Of a DNA stretch of 49,120 nucleotides, positions 18,190 through 26,110 are shown piece by piece (the first letter of the stretch is position 1; each line of letters starts with the position of its first letter). The translations under genes were made by a program, and so were the position numbers. The notes beneath the pieces are model-generated. The model saw nothing but the letters and a program-made list of their open reading frames with translations, did no database searches and was not told where the DNA came from. Source of the stretch: JABFXC01 sp045804265. GTDB lineage: Bacteria > Gemmatimonadota > Gemmatimonadetes > Gemmatimonadales > Gemmatimonadaceae. Location of the stretch: assembly GCA_045804265.1 (NCBI GenBank), contig JBJMNK010000135.1, forward strand, positions 1-49,120, given 5' to 3'.

Positions 18190-19536
18190 ATGATCTGGGA
18201 CAAGTTCCGCCGCACCCGCGGCGACGAGAACGCGGCGCCTCCGGCGCCGCCGGTCGATGCCGACGATGAGGACAGCGGCGACGAGGATTTCGCCGAGGGC
18301 GCGCCGGAGGCGATCGGCGAACGCGAACCGTGGAGCGCTCGCGCCGCGGCGGTGATCCCCAGCGGGAGCTCCACCGGCAGCAAGCGTCCCGAGGCGCTCT
18401 ACGGCGAGGGTGAGATCGACGACTCGATGCCGACGCACTACGCCCATGCGCGTGGCTGCTCGCTCTTCCTCGTCGATGGCGACTCGGAGCTCGAGGTCGT
18501 CGACTGCACGATGGCGTTAGGCAGCGTCGCCATTGGCTATGCCGACTCGCACGTCAGCGCCGTGGTCGCCCAGGCGCTCCAGCTCGGGAACATCGGCGGC
18601 ATGCCTAACGTGCTCGAGGTGTCGGTCGCCGAGCGGCTCTGCGACTTCATCCCCTGTGCCGAGCAGGTGCGCTTCCTCAAGTCCGGTGCCGAGGCGGTGA
18701 GCGCCACGGTGCGGATCGCCCGAACGTACACGGCCCGCGACCGCGTCGTCTGCGCCGGGTATTTCGGCTGGCACGACTGGGCCGCGGGCGCTGATGTCGC
18801 CGGCGTGCCGGCGAGCGCACGCGCGGACGTCACGCGCGTTCCGTTCGACGACGTTGCCGCGCTCGAGCGCGCGGTGGCCGACGCCGGCCGCTCGCTGGCG
18901 GCGATCGTGATCGAGCCGGTCGTCGAGCGCCTCCCGTCATCGGAGTGGATCGCCCGTGCGCGCACACTCGCCACCGACGCCGGCGCCGTCCTCGTTTTCG
19001 ATGAGATGAAGACCGGCTTCCGCCTCCGCCCCGGCGGCTACGGTGAGCTCGCCGGCGTCGAACCCGACCTGGCGGTGTTCGGCAAGGCGATGGCGAATGG
19101 CTTCCCGCTCGCAGCCGTCGTCGGTCGCGCTGACGTCATGGATGCGGCGCGCCGAACTTGGATCTCGTCCACGCTCGCCGGCGAGACGCTCGGGCTGGCC
19201 GCGACGCACGCGGTGCTCGACTGGCACGAGAAGGAAGATGTCTGCGCGACGCTCGCGACCCTCGGCGCCGCGATGCGTGGCGCGGTGGATCGGGCGATCA
19301 TCGCCTGCGGGCTGCCGGGGATCCGTGTCTCCGGCCTCGACCAGATGTGGCGCATCGAGTTCGACGAGTCCGGGGTCGAGCGGCAGTTCATCCGCCACGC
19401 GATCACCAACGGCGCGCTCTTCAAGCGCGGCGCGTACAACTTCGCCGCGCTCGCGCACGAGGATGCGATCGACGACATCGAGTCCGCGGCCAGCGCGGCG
19501 CTGGTCGCGATCCGCGAGGAGCAGTCGGGCCGATGA
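18190..19536 (+). CDS. Class-III PLP aminotransferase / aminomutase-like
   Basis: A 448-residue PLP enzyme of the class-III aminotransferase group, closest in style to glutamate-1-semialdehyde aminomutase and related ornithine-type enzymes. It has the LKSGAEAVSATVRIAR segment, VFDEMKTGFR with the PLP-contacting Asp, and Lys299 in VFGKAMANGFP as the Schiff-base lysine. A first stretch of about 40 residues is unusual: after MIWDKFRR comes a Pro/Asp/Glu-rich acidic arm (PVDADDEDSGDEDFAEG). It is unlikely to be the house-keeping HemL, given its place between glycan and amidohydrolase genes; the amino donor or acceptor is unknown. The next gene overlaps by ATGA. Confidence 0.82.
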   Translation: MIWDKFRRTRGDENAAPPAPPVDADDEDSGDEDFAEGAPEAIGEREPWSARAAAVIPSGSSTGSKRPEALYGEGEIDDSMPTHYAHARGCSLFLVDGDSELEVVDCTMALGSVAIGYADSHVSAVVAQALQLGNIGGMPNVLEVSVAERLCDFIPCAEQVRFLKSGAEAVSATVRIARTYTARDRVVCAGYFGWHDWAAGADVAGVPASARADVTRVPFDDVAALERAVADAGRSLAAIVIEPVVERLPSSEWIARARTLATDAGAVLVFDEMKTGFRLRPGGYGELAGVEPDLAVFGKAMANGFPLAAVVGRADVMDAARRTWISSTLAGETLGLAATHAVLDWHEKEDVCATLATLGAAMRGAVDRAIIACGLPGIRVSGLDQMWRIEFDESGVERQFIRHAITNGALFKRGAYNFAALAHEDAIDDIESAASAALVAIREEQSGR

Positions 19537-20414
19537 CCGCACCGGGGACCGACGCCCGCGCCACGCCGCTCGCCGGCACCGAGCCGCTGATCGACGTGCA
19601 CGCGCACTTCCTCCACGCCGGCACCGGGCGCTCGGACTGGGAGGCGCCTAACGCGGCGCGGCTGCGTGCCGGAGACCGGATCGGGATCTCTGTGCACGTC
19701 GCGTCGACGCTCGGCTCGTGGGGCTTCACCTCGCCGACCTACTTTCCCTCGCCCGCTGATGTGACCGCCGGCAACGACGCGATGCTCGCGCTGCAGCGGC
19801 GCGAGGGCGACCGCGTCCGCATCTACGTCGCGGTGAACCCGAACGATACCGCGCACGCGCTCGAGGAGATCGCGCGCTGTGTCGAAGCCGGAGCGGTCGG
19901 GGTGAAGCTCGCGGCGAGCCGCCGTGCCGACGATCAACTGCTCGATCCCGTGTGCGAAGCCGCCGAGCGGCACGGGCTGCCGATCCTCCATCACATCTGG
20001 CAACACCGCCGTCACGAGTGGCCGGCGCAGGAAGCGTCGGACGGGTTGGAGCTCGGCCGGCTCGCCGCGCGACATCCGCGGGTGTCGTTCATCCTCGCCC
20101 ACATCGGCGGCGGTGGCGACTACAATCACACGTACGCCGCCGTTGCCGACCTGCCTAACGTGTACCTCGACCTCTCGGGAAGCGGCGTCGATCGGGGCAT
20201 GCTCGACGGTGCGCTCGATGCGGTCGGTCCCCGCCGCCTGCTCTGGGGGTGCGACCTCACCATGGACACCGGGCTCGCCAAGCTGCGGGCGCTCGACGTC
20301 ATCGGGCTCGAGCCCGACGCGATGCGCGACGTCCGCTGGCGGAACGCACTCGGGATCTTTCCCAAGGGAAGCTTTCCCGCCGTCGAGCGCGCGACCGCGA
20401 GGATCGCGCGATGA
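19533..20414 (+). CDS. Amidohydrolase-fold protein, ACMSD-like, metal ligands present
   Basis: A 293-residue TIM-barrel protein of the amidohydrolase-2 (ACMSD/gamma-resorcylate decarboxylase-like) family. Metal-site features are visible: IDVHAHF at about residues 23-29, the HH of LPILHHIWQH, the His of FILAHIGGGG, and an Asp in LLWGCDLTMDTG near the end. Such enzymes hydrolyse C-N or C-O bonds, including lactones, or decarboxylate aromatic acids. It overlaps both neighbours by ATGA and is paired with a second, divergent amidohydrolase-fold protein. Confidence 0.83.
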   Translation: MTAPGTDARATPLAGTEPLIDVHAHFLHAGTGRSDWEAPNAARLRAGDRIGISVHVASTLGSWGFTSPTYFPSPADVTAGNDAMLALQRREGDRVRIYVAVNPNDTAHALEEIARCVEAGAVGVKLAASRRADDQLLDPVCEAAERHGLPILHHIWQHRRHEWPAQEASDGLELGRLAARHPRVSFILAHIGGGGDYNHTYAAVADLPNVYLDLSGSGVDRGMLDGALDAVGPRRLLWGCDLTMDTGLAKLRALDVIGLEPDAMRDVRWRNALGIFPKGSFPAVERATARIAR

Positions 20415-21196
20415 CACCGCAGCCCGCGAACCCGCGGCCGATCGACGTGAACGCGCTCATCGGCCCGTACCCGTTCCGCTACGTCCCGCATCCCGATCCC
20501 GAAGTGCTCGTCCGCGTCCTCGAGCGCGAGCAGCTGCGCGGCGCCTGGGTCGGGCATCTGCCATCGGTGTTCTATCGTGACCCGACGGCGGGCAACGTCG
20601 CACTGTTCACAGCGCTCGAGCCGTATCGGTCGGTGCTGCGGCCGGCACCGTCGATTCGCCCCGACTGGCCGGGGTGGGAGCGTTCGCTACGCGACGTCGT
20701 CGAGCAGGGTGCGGTCGCGATCCGCGCCTATCCGCCGCAGTGGGGGATGGGGCCGCATGACCGCTCGTTGCACGCGCTGGCCGCGGCCTGCGGCGAGATC
20801 GGCACCGTGCTGCTGCTGACCGTCCGGCTCGAGGACCTGCGGCAGCGCAACCATCTCGACGTCGCCGGCGACCTCGACGCGGCGACGGTGCGATCGGTCG
20901 TCCGCGCCGCGCCTGACGCGCGAGTGATCGTCACCGCCGCCGGCCGCGAGATGATCGAGCAGGTGCACTGGGGGCTGACCCCCGATGAGCGCGCCCGTCT
21001 CTGGTGGGACATCTCCTGGATCTGGGGCCCGCCCGAGGATCACCTCGCCCACCTCTTCCGAACGTTAGGCGCCGAGCGCTTCGTCTACGGCACGCAGTGG
21101 CCGATGCGACTGACCCAGACGCCGCGGGCGAACCTCGACCTGCTTCCCGACGACCTCCTCGGCGCCCGCCTAACGGACGCCGAGGAGATAGCGTAA
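20411..21196 (+). CDS. Divergent amidohydrolase-fold protein lacking canonical metal ligands
   Basis: A 261-residue protein similar in outline to the preceding amidohydrolase, but with the metal-binding points replaced. Where the family has DxHxH it reads IDVNALIGPYPFR, and where it has a GSD-type motif it reads FVYGTQWPM. The middle barrel strands are kept (AVAIRAYPPQWGMG; ARVIVTAAGREMIEQ; ARLWWDISWIWGPPEDHL). It may be a non-catalytic partner of the upstream enzyme or use another mechanism. The ATGA overlap predicts coupled synthesis, fitting a heteromeric complex. It is the last gene of the operon, ahead of the repeat-rich region at 21201-21373. Confidence 0.75.
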   Translation: MTPQPANPRPIDVNALIGPYPFRYVPHPDPEVLVRVLEREQLRGAWVGHLPSVFYRDPTAGNVALFTALEPYRSVLRPAPSIRPDWPGWERSLRDVVEQGAVAIRAYPPQWGMGPHDRSLHALAAACGEIGTVLLLTVRLEDLRQRNHLDVAGDLDAATVRSVVRAAPDARVIVTAAGREMIEQVHWGLTPDERARLWWDISWIWGPPEDHLAHLFRTLGAERFVYGTQWPMRLTQTPRANLDLLPDDLLGARLTDAEEIA

Positions 21197-21200
21197 CGAC

Positions 21201-21373
21201 GGGGACAGGAGTCAGGGGTCAGCGAACAGGGGGTCGGGGGTCAGGGGTCGGCAACTGCCTCGCATCCAAGCTGCCTAACGCGTGGCCCGATCGACGCGAC
21301 ATACTCGCCGCCTGACCCTGACCCCCGACCCCTGACCCTCAGTGCGGCCCCTGACCCCATCACGACTCCTGTC
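21201..21373. repeat. G-rich/C-rich inverted repeat region R5, convergent gene ends
   Basis: The left part (21201-21251) is made of units like GGGGTCA/GGGGTCG spaced mostly seven bases apart, and the right part (21311-21373) holds their complements. Perfect pairings include 21238-21251 with 21325-21338 (14 bases) and 21204-21213 with 21364-21373 (10 bases), so the whole can fold as nested hairpins. A single GCCTAACG octamer sits in the middle (21273). It lies between the convergent stops of the amidohydrolase-like gene (+) and the outer-membrane gene (-). Confidence 0.85.
21215..21247 (+). other. Possible G-quadruplex
   Basis: Four runs of four or five G (21215-21218, 21229-21233, 21236-21240, 21244-21247) with loops of 10, 2 and 3 bases fit a G-quadruplex on the + strand, inside repeat R5 and downstream of the amidohydrolase-like operon. 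Formation is predicted only. Confidence 0.5.
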
Positions 21374-21383
21374 GCGACCCCCG

Positions 21384-21959
21384 TTAGAAGCGGACCCCAA
21401 ACCCCGCCGTGAACTCGCCGCTCGTCCACGTATCTTCGCCGCCATACTGCCGGCCGCGTCCTTCGATGTTGAGCGTCAGGCGGTTTCCCGCGAGGAAGGT
21501 GCGCAAGCCGAGCGATGCCGACACGACCGAGACGTTCCCCTCGAGCGCGGAGCCGGTGTTCTGGCGGCCAAGGACGTAGCCGCCGCCGATACCGACGTAC
21601 GGACGAAATGGTCCGAGCGGCAACTGAAGCTGCAGCTGCGCCTCGGGGATGAGGAACCGCTCGCGGCCGCCGATGTCGGTGATCGTGGACATGCCGCTCA
21701 TCCCGATCTCGCCGACGAGGATCCGGTCGAGGATCGGCGCGTCGAGCCTGATCGCCCACGGCCGCGCCAGCGAGTCGACGCTGATTCCGTCGTCGAGCAC
21801 CGCATAGCCGACCATGTACGAAATCGTCTGCTCCGGCTCCTGCGAATCCGACGAGTAGTGCTGCCGCCCACGACGCCACTGCGCCTCGGCGGTGCTGCTG
21901 GCGATCGTCGACGCGGCGACGAGTGCCGCGGCGGTGACAAGCAACGTGCGCGTTTTCAT
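21384..21959 (-). CDS. Outer-membrane beta-barrel protein, unknown
   Basis: A 191-residue exported protein: an N-terminal signal peptide (MKTRTLLVTAAALVAAS, ending near AEA), then alternating-pattern beta strands (QLQLQLPLGPFRPYVGIGGG, SVVSASLGLRTFL) and a C-terminal TAGFGVRF that ends in Phe, the usual signature for outer-membrane insertion. A GGAGG about 6 bases upstream supports the start at 21959. The specific role is unknown. It is transcribed divergently from the alternative complex III operon. Confidence 0.78.
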   Translation of the reverse strand: MKTRTLLVTAAALVAASTIASSTAEAQWRRGRQHYSSDSQEPEQTISYMVGYAVLDDGISVDSLARPWAIRLDAPILDRILVGEIGMSGMSTITDIGGRERFLIPEAQLQLQLPLGPFRPYVGIGGGYVLGRQNTGSALEGNVSVVSASLGLRTFLAGNRLTLNIEGRGRQYGGEDTWTSGEFTAGFGVRF

Positions 21960-22303
21960 CTGGGCCTCCAGGCGTTTGAACGACCATTCGACAACTCGGT
22001 CGATGATCGTTCGAGGCAAAGAGGAGGCACCGGCACGCGAGTCGCTAAGTCGTTGCGCGACAACAAGCCCGCGACGAGCGTCGCGCGACGCGTCCCGAAC
22101 GCAGGACGCGATGTTGGTTCGCGGAGAGGACAATCACATCGCGCAGCGGAGATGCGCGATCACCCATGTCGTGCGTTTGCTGCGTGCACTTGAAATCGCC
22201 CTAGTGCCCGGTCATCTTTTGCCTGCTTCGCGCTTGTGAAAATCTTCACAAAGTCGAGTAATACATTCGGCTTTCTCGATCGCCCCAATTCTACCAGGTT
22301 GCG
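21960..22303. other. Divergent intergenic region between barrel protein and actA
   Basis: This 344-base stretch without a gene holds the promoters of two divergent units. The - strand side has the Shine-Dalgarno of the barrel gene next to its start. The + strand side becomes markedly AT-richer from about 22210 and carries the Rex-type palindrome at 22234-22251 and a TAATACATT at 22259-22267 that may serve as the -10 region of the act promoter. No other structure was recognised. Confidence 0.6.
22234..22251. promoter_or_regulatory. Rex operator (perfect TTGTGAA-N4-TTCACAA palindrome)
   Basis: TTGTGAAAATCTTCACAA is a perfect 7+4+7 inverted repeat matching the known Rex consensus TTGTGAA-N4-TTCACAA. 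Its centre is about 61 bases before the actA ATG, immediately upstream of the AT-rich TAATACATT. Rex is a repressor released by high NADH/NAD+, and its known targets are respiratory and fermentative genes, so placement before a quinol oxidising complex fits well. No rex gene is in the window. Confidence 0.8.
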
Positions 22304-22837
22304 ATGATCACGAAAGGGAAGTGGGCGGCCATTCCTGGGCTCGTCGCACTCGCAGCGTGCGCCATCTTTCTCTCGGCGTACAGCGGCGCGTCGTCACCGC
22401 AGGGAGCTGCACCGGATCAGCCGGTCGCCTACCCCCATCCACAGCACGTGAAGACGCTGGGGATGAATTGCCTGTATTGCCACTTCGCCGCGAACAAGTC
22501 GCCCGATCCGGGAATGCCGGCGGTCGGCACCTGCATGGGGTGCCACCAGGTGGTCGCCGCGAACAAGCCGGAGATCAAGAAGCTCGCGGCCTACTACTAC
22601 AAGAATCAGCCGGTGCCCTGGGTCCGCATCCACAAGGTGCCCGAGTACGTGCACTTCCCGCACATGCGCCACGTGAACGCGGGCGTGACGTGTCAGGACT
22701 GTCACGGACCGATCCAGGACATGCCGAAGGTCTACCAGGCCAGCTCGCTCAACATGGGCTGGTGCCTCAACTGCCACATCGGGAACTACAAGCCCGAGTT
22801 CAAGGCGCGCTACGACTGCAGCACCTGCCACTACTGA
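22304..22837 (+). CDS. actA: Alternative complex III subunit ActA, pentahaem cytochrome c
   Basis: A 177-residue exported cytochrome with an N-terminal membrane segment (residues 8-27) and exactly five CxxCH haem sites: Cys56-His60, Cys77-His81, Cys130-His134, Cys154-His158 and Cys172-His176. Five haems and the position first in the operon match ActA of alternative complex III, which accepts electrons from the iron-sulfur subunit on the periplasmic side. The gene follows the Rex-type operator and is followed by a strong hairpin before actB. Confidence 0.93.
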   Translation: MITKGKWAAIPGLVALAACAIFLSAYSGASSPQGAAPDQPVAYPHPQHVKTLGMNCLYCHFAANKSPDPGMPAVGTCMGCHQVVAANKPEIKKLAAYYYKNQPVPWVRIHKVPEYVHFPHMRHVNAGVTCQDCHGPIQDMPKVYQASSLNMGWCLNCHIGNYKPEFKARYDCSTCHY

Positions 22838-22847
22838 CTGACCCGGG

Positions 22848-22877
22848 CGGGCCCGCTGCCTAACGGCGGAGGGCCCG
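22848..22877 (+). promoter_or_regulatory. Hairpin between actA and actB with octamer in the loop
   Basis: Arms CGGGCCC (22848-22854) and GGGCCCG (22871-22877) pair perfectly. After one mismatch (22855 opposite 22870) a further five pairs, one of them G-U, extend to 22860 and 22865, leaving a TAAC loop. The GCCTAACG octamer (22858-22865) spans the loop. No T-run follows, so it more likely sets mRNA stability or relative output of actA and actB than ends transcription. Confidence 0.65.
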
Positions 22878-22945
22878 CTCGATGCGCACTGCCCGCTCCT
22901 CATTTCTCTCGCAGCTCGACCGAACTTCTCTCGTCCCTCATCGCA

Positions 22946-25900
22946 GTGTCAGAGAACGCACCGCCACAAGGACTCACCCCACGCCGCGAGTTCCTCAAGA
23001 TCCTCGGCGCCGGCACCGCGACGGTCGCGGCCGTCGGCTGCGGCACGGACCACGTCGAGAAGCTGATCCCGTACGTCCACCACCCGGACCAGACGGTCCC
23101 CGGTGTCTCGACGTACTACGCGACGACGTGCCGCGAATGCTCGGCGGCGTGCGGCGTGATCGCCGAGACGCGCGACGGTCGCGTCATCAAGCTCGAGGGG
23201 AATCCGGAGCATCCGCTGTCGCGCGGCGCCATCTGCGCCCGCGGCCAGGCAGCGGTGCAGGGGCTCTACAACCCGGATCGCTTCCGCGGCCCGATGATGC
23301 GGAAGGGCGGGAAGCTCCAGCAGGTGAAGTGGCCGGAGGCGCTGCAGGAGTTCGCTCGCATCCTCGGTGAGACGCAGAGCCGCGGGCAGGGCGCAAACGC
23401 GGTGTTCATCAACCAGCACGAGAGCGGCTCGTTCCCCGGCTTCCTCGACAGCTGGCTCGGCGCGCACAACCTCCCGGCGAGCATCAGCTACGACGCCGAG
23501 GCACAGAGCGCGGTGATGGAAGCGAACCGGCAGAGCTACGGTGTCGCCTGGCCCGCGCTGCGCTTCACCGCCGCGCGCGTGATCGTGTCGTTCGGCGCTG
23601 ACTTCCTCGATGGCTGGGGCGCATCGGTCCCGCAGCAGCTCGACTTCGCCGACGCGCGCGCGAAGCTCGATGACGCGCCGCGATTCATCTATGTCGGTGC
23701 ACGTCGCTCGCTGACCGGCCTCAACGCCGACGAGTGGGTGCCGTGCAAGCCCGGTACCGAGCAGGTGATGGCTCAGGCGCTCAGCGGCGCGATCGCGCCG
23801 GCGACCGCCGCGCAGCAGTGCGACGTTCCGGCCGAGCAGATCGCCCGCCTCGCGCGCGAGATCGCGGCGGCGAAGCCGTCGCTCTTCCTCGCCGGCGGCA
23901 ACGGCGCGAACGGCTTCGAGCTCGCGCAGACGGTGAACCGGATGAACCAGAGCGCCGGCAACGTCGGCGTCACCGTCCTGCCTAACGAAGCGATCACCGG
24001 CTTCGAGGGAATGGGCGGGTTCGGCGAGCTGTACGACGTCGTGCAGCGGCTCGACCGCGGCCAGGTCTCGCTGCTCATGGTGCGCGGCGCGAACCCCGCC
24101 TTCACCATGCCCGGCTTCGCGGCGGCGATGGGGAAGGCCGGCTACCGCATCAGCTTCTCGTCGTATCCGGACGAGACGACCGCGGCGGCGAATCTCGTGC
24201 TCCCCGACAACCACTCGCTCGAGAGCTGGGGCGATGCACAGCCGACGCGCGCGGCGATCTCGCTGCAGCAGCCGGCGATGGATCCGGTGTTCGACACCCG
24301 CGCCACCGCCGACGTCCTGATCGAGGCGGCGAAAGCCAACCCGGCGACCGCGGCCCGGTACACACAGGCGGACTATCGCTCATGGCTGTTCGGCCGGATC
24401 CCCGGCGGCACCGCGGCGATCACGGCGGCGCTGCCGCGCGGGGTGATGGCGGGCGCGCTGCCTAACGCGCCGGCGGCGCGCCGCGCGCCGATCCGGCTCA
24501 CCGCGCCGGCAGGCAACGGCGACTATTTCTTCGTCACCTACTTCTCGCCGGCCCTCGGCGACGGACGCGGCGCGAACAAGCCGTGGCTGCAGGAGCTCCC
24601 GGACCCCGTCTCGAAGATCTGCTGGCAGACATGGGTCGAGGTGCACCCCGTGACCGCCAACAAGCTCGGCGTCACCAATGGCGACATCATCGAGGTGAAG
24701 ACGGCGAACGGCGCGGTGAAGGCGCCGGTCTATCTCTTCCTCGGTGTCCGCCCCGACACGATCGCGATCCCGCTCGGGCAGGGACATACCGACTACGGGC
24801 GCTACGCGAAGGGGATCGGCGTCAACGCCGCCGCGCTCCTGCCGTTAGGCACCGACGGCGCCGGCGGCTGGGCGTTCTCGACGAAGGCCAGCGTCTCGAA
24901 GTCCGCCGACCGCGTCGACCTGGTCTCGACCGAAGGGTCGGCCCGCCAGCACGGGCGCGGCATCGCCCAGGCGATCGTCGCCGGCCGCGGCGGGCTGCTC
25001 GCCAACGCGCAGGGCGCCGAGCACGCGGACGAGATCGCGCCGACTGGCAGCGGCGGCAACGATGCGCCTAACGGCACGGAGCCGGAGGGAAAGACCGGGC
25101 GCGAAGGCGGCGAGGGCGAGGAGCACATGCCCGGCGACGCCAGCCACCAGTTCCTCCCCGGGTTGCGTTCGCCGGTCGCCAACGACGCCCAGGGCGATCT
25201 TGGCAGTCAGCTGTCGAAGGACAAGGGGATGTACAATGCGCAGCACTGGTCGGGGATGGCGAAGCGCCGCTGGGCGATGACGGTCGATCTCGCCCGCTGC
25301 ACCGGTTGCTCGGCCTGCGTCACGGCGTGCTACTCGGAGAACAACATCCCGACAGTCGGCGCACCGCATCAGGGGCGCGCGCTGAGTCCCGGCTTCCCCG
25401 ATTCGCACTGGGACAGCCGCCCCGGCGCGAACATCGTGAAGGGACGCGAGATGAGCTGGCTCCGCATCGAGCGCTACTTCGAGGGCGGGGAAAGCAACGA
25501 GACGCGCTTTGACGGCGACTTCGAGACGCGCTTCACGCCGATGCTCTGCCAGCACTGCGGCAACGCGCCGTGCGAGCCGGTGTGCCCGGTCTATGCGACG
25601 TACCACTCGCCCGACGGGCTCAACGTCCAGGTCTACAACCGCTGCGTCGGCACGCGCTACTGCTCGAATGCGTGCCCGTACAAGGTTCGCTACTTCAACT
25701 GGTTCGGCTTCGGCGAACCGGCGCGCCGGCAGTACGCCTTCCCCGAGCCGCTCAACTGGCAGCTGAATCCCGACGTCACCGTCCGCGGCAAGGGCGTGAT
25801 GGAGAAGTGCACCTTCTGCGTGCAGCGCATCCGTGAAGCGGAGCATCGCGCGAAGCTCGAGGGACGCGAGGTGAAGCCCGATGAGTTCACGGTCGCTTGC

Positions 25901-26110
25901 GCCCAGGCGTGTCCGTCGCGCGCGATCACCTTCGGCGACGCGGCCGATCCGGCGTGGACGGTCGCGCGCCTGGCGCAGGACAGGCGTGCGTATCACGTCT
26001 TCGAGGAGCTGAACACCTTCACCGCGGTGGTCTACTTGAAGAAGGTCAATCACCCCGGCGGCAGCGTCGTCGCCGGCGCGACCGCGGCGCCTAACGGGGA
26101 GCCCCGCTGA
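22946..26110 (+). CDS. actB: Alternative complex III subunit ActB, molybdopterin-oxidoreductase/ferredoxin fusion
   Basis: A 1054-residue fused iron-sulfur protein. The N-terminus has a twin-arginine signal (TPRREFLKILGAGTATV). The B1 domain, to about residue 660, resembles molybdopterin oxidoreductases and keeps a TTCRECSAACG cluster motif. A Gly/Glu-rich linker follows near residues 690-745. The B2 domain carries four ferredoxin-type cysteine groups: RCTGCSACVTAC, MLCQHCGNAPCEPVCPV, CVGTRYCSNACPY and CTFCVQRI with later ACAQACPSR. Known ActB proteins have this fusion and pass electrons to the haem subunits; the B1 domain is thought not to hold a working Mo cofactor. GTG 22946 is the only start that keeps the signal. 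Its stop overlaps actC by one base (TGATG). Confidence 0.93.
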   Translation: MSENAPPQGLTPRREFLKILGAGTATVAAVGCGTDHVEKLIPYVHHPDQTVPGVSTYYATTCRECSAACGVIAETRDGRVIKLEGNPEHPLSRGAICARGQAAVQGLYNPDRFRGPMMRKGGKLQQVKWPEALQEFARILGETQSRGQGANAVFINQHESGSFPGFLDSWLGAHNLPASISYDAEAQSAVMEANRQSYGVAWPALRFTAARVIVSFGADFLDGWGASVPQQLDFADARAKLDDAPRFIYVGARRSLTGLNADEWVPCKPGTEQVMAQALSGAIAPATAAQQCDVPAEQIARLAREIAAAKPSLFLAGGNGANGFELAQTVNRMNQSAGNVGVTVLPNEAITGFEGMGGFGELYDVVQRLDRGQVSLLMVRGANPAFTMPGFAAAMGKAGYRISFSSYPDETTAAANLVLPDNHSLESWGDAQPTRAAISLQQPAMDPVFDTRATADVLIEAAKANPATAARYTQADYRSWLFGRIPGGTAAITAALPRGVMAGALPNAPAARRAPIRLTAPAGNGDYFFVTYFSPALGDGRGANKPWLQELPDPVSKICWQTWVEVHPVTANKLGVTNGDIIEVKTANGAVKAPVYLFLGVRPDTIAIPLGQGHTDYGRYAKGIGVNAAALLPLGTDGAGGWAFSTKASVSKSADRVDLVSTEGSARQHGRGIAQAIVAGRGGLLANAQGAEHADEIAPTGSGGNDAPNGTEPEGKTGREGGEGEEHMPGDASHQFLPGLRSPVANDAQGDLGSQLSKDKGMYNAQHWSGMAKRRWAMTVDLARCTGCSACVTACYSENNIPTVGAPHQGRALSPGFPDSHWDSRPGANIVKGREMSWLRIERYFEGGESNETRFDGDFETRFTPMLCQHCGNAPCEPVCPVYATYHSPDGLNVQVYNRCVGTRYCSNACPYKVRYFNWFGFGEPARRQYAFPEPLNWQLNPDVTVRGKGVMEKCTFCVQRIREAEHRAKLEGREVKPDEFTVACAQACPSRAITFGDAADPAWTVARLAQDRRAYHVFEELNTFTAVVYLKKVNHPGGSVVAGATAAPNGEPR

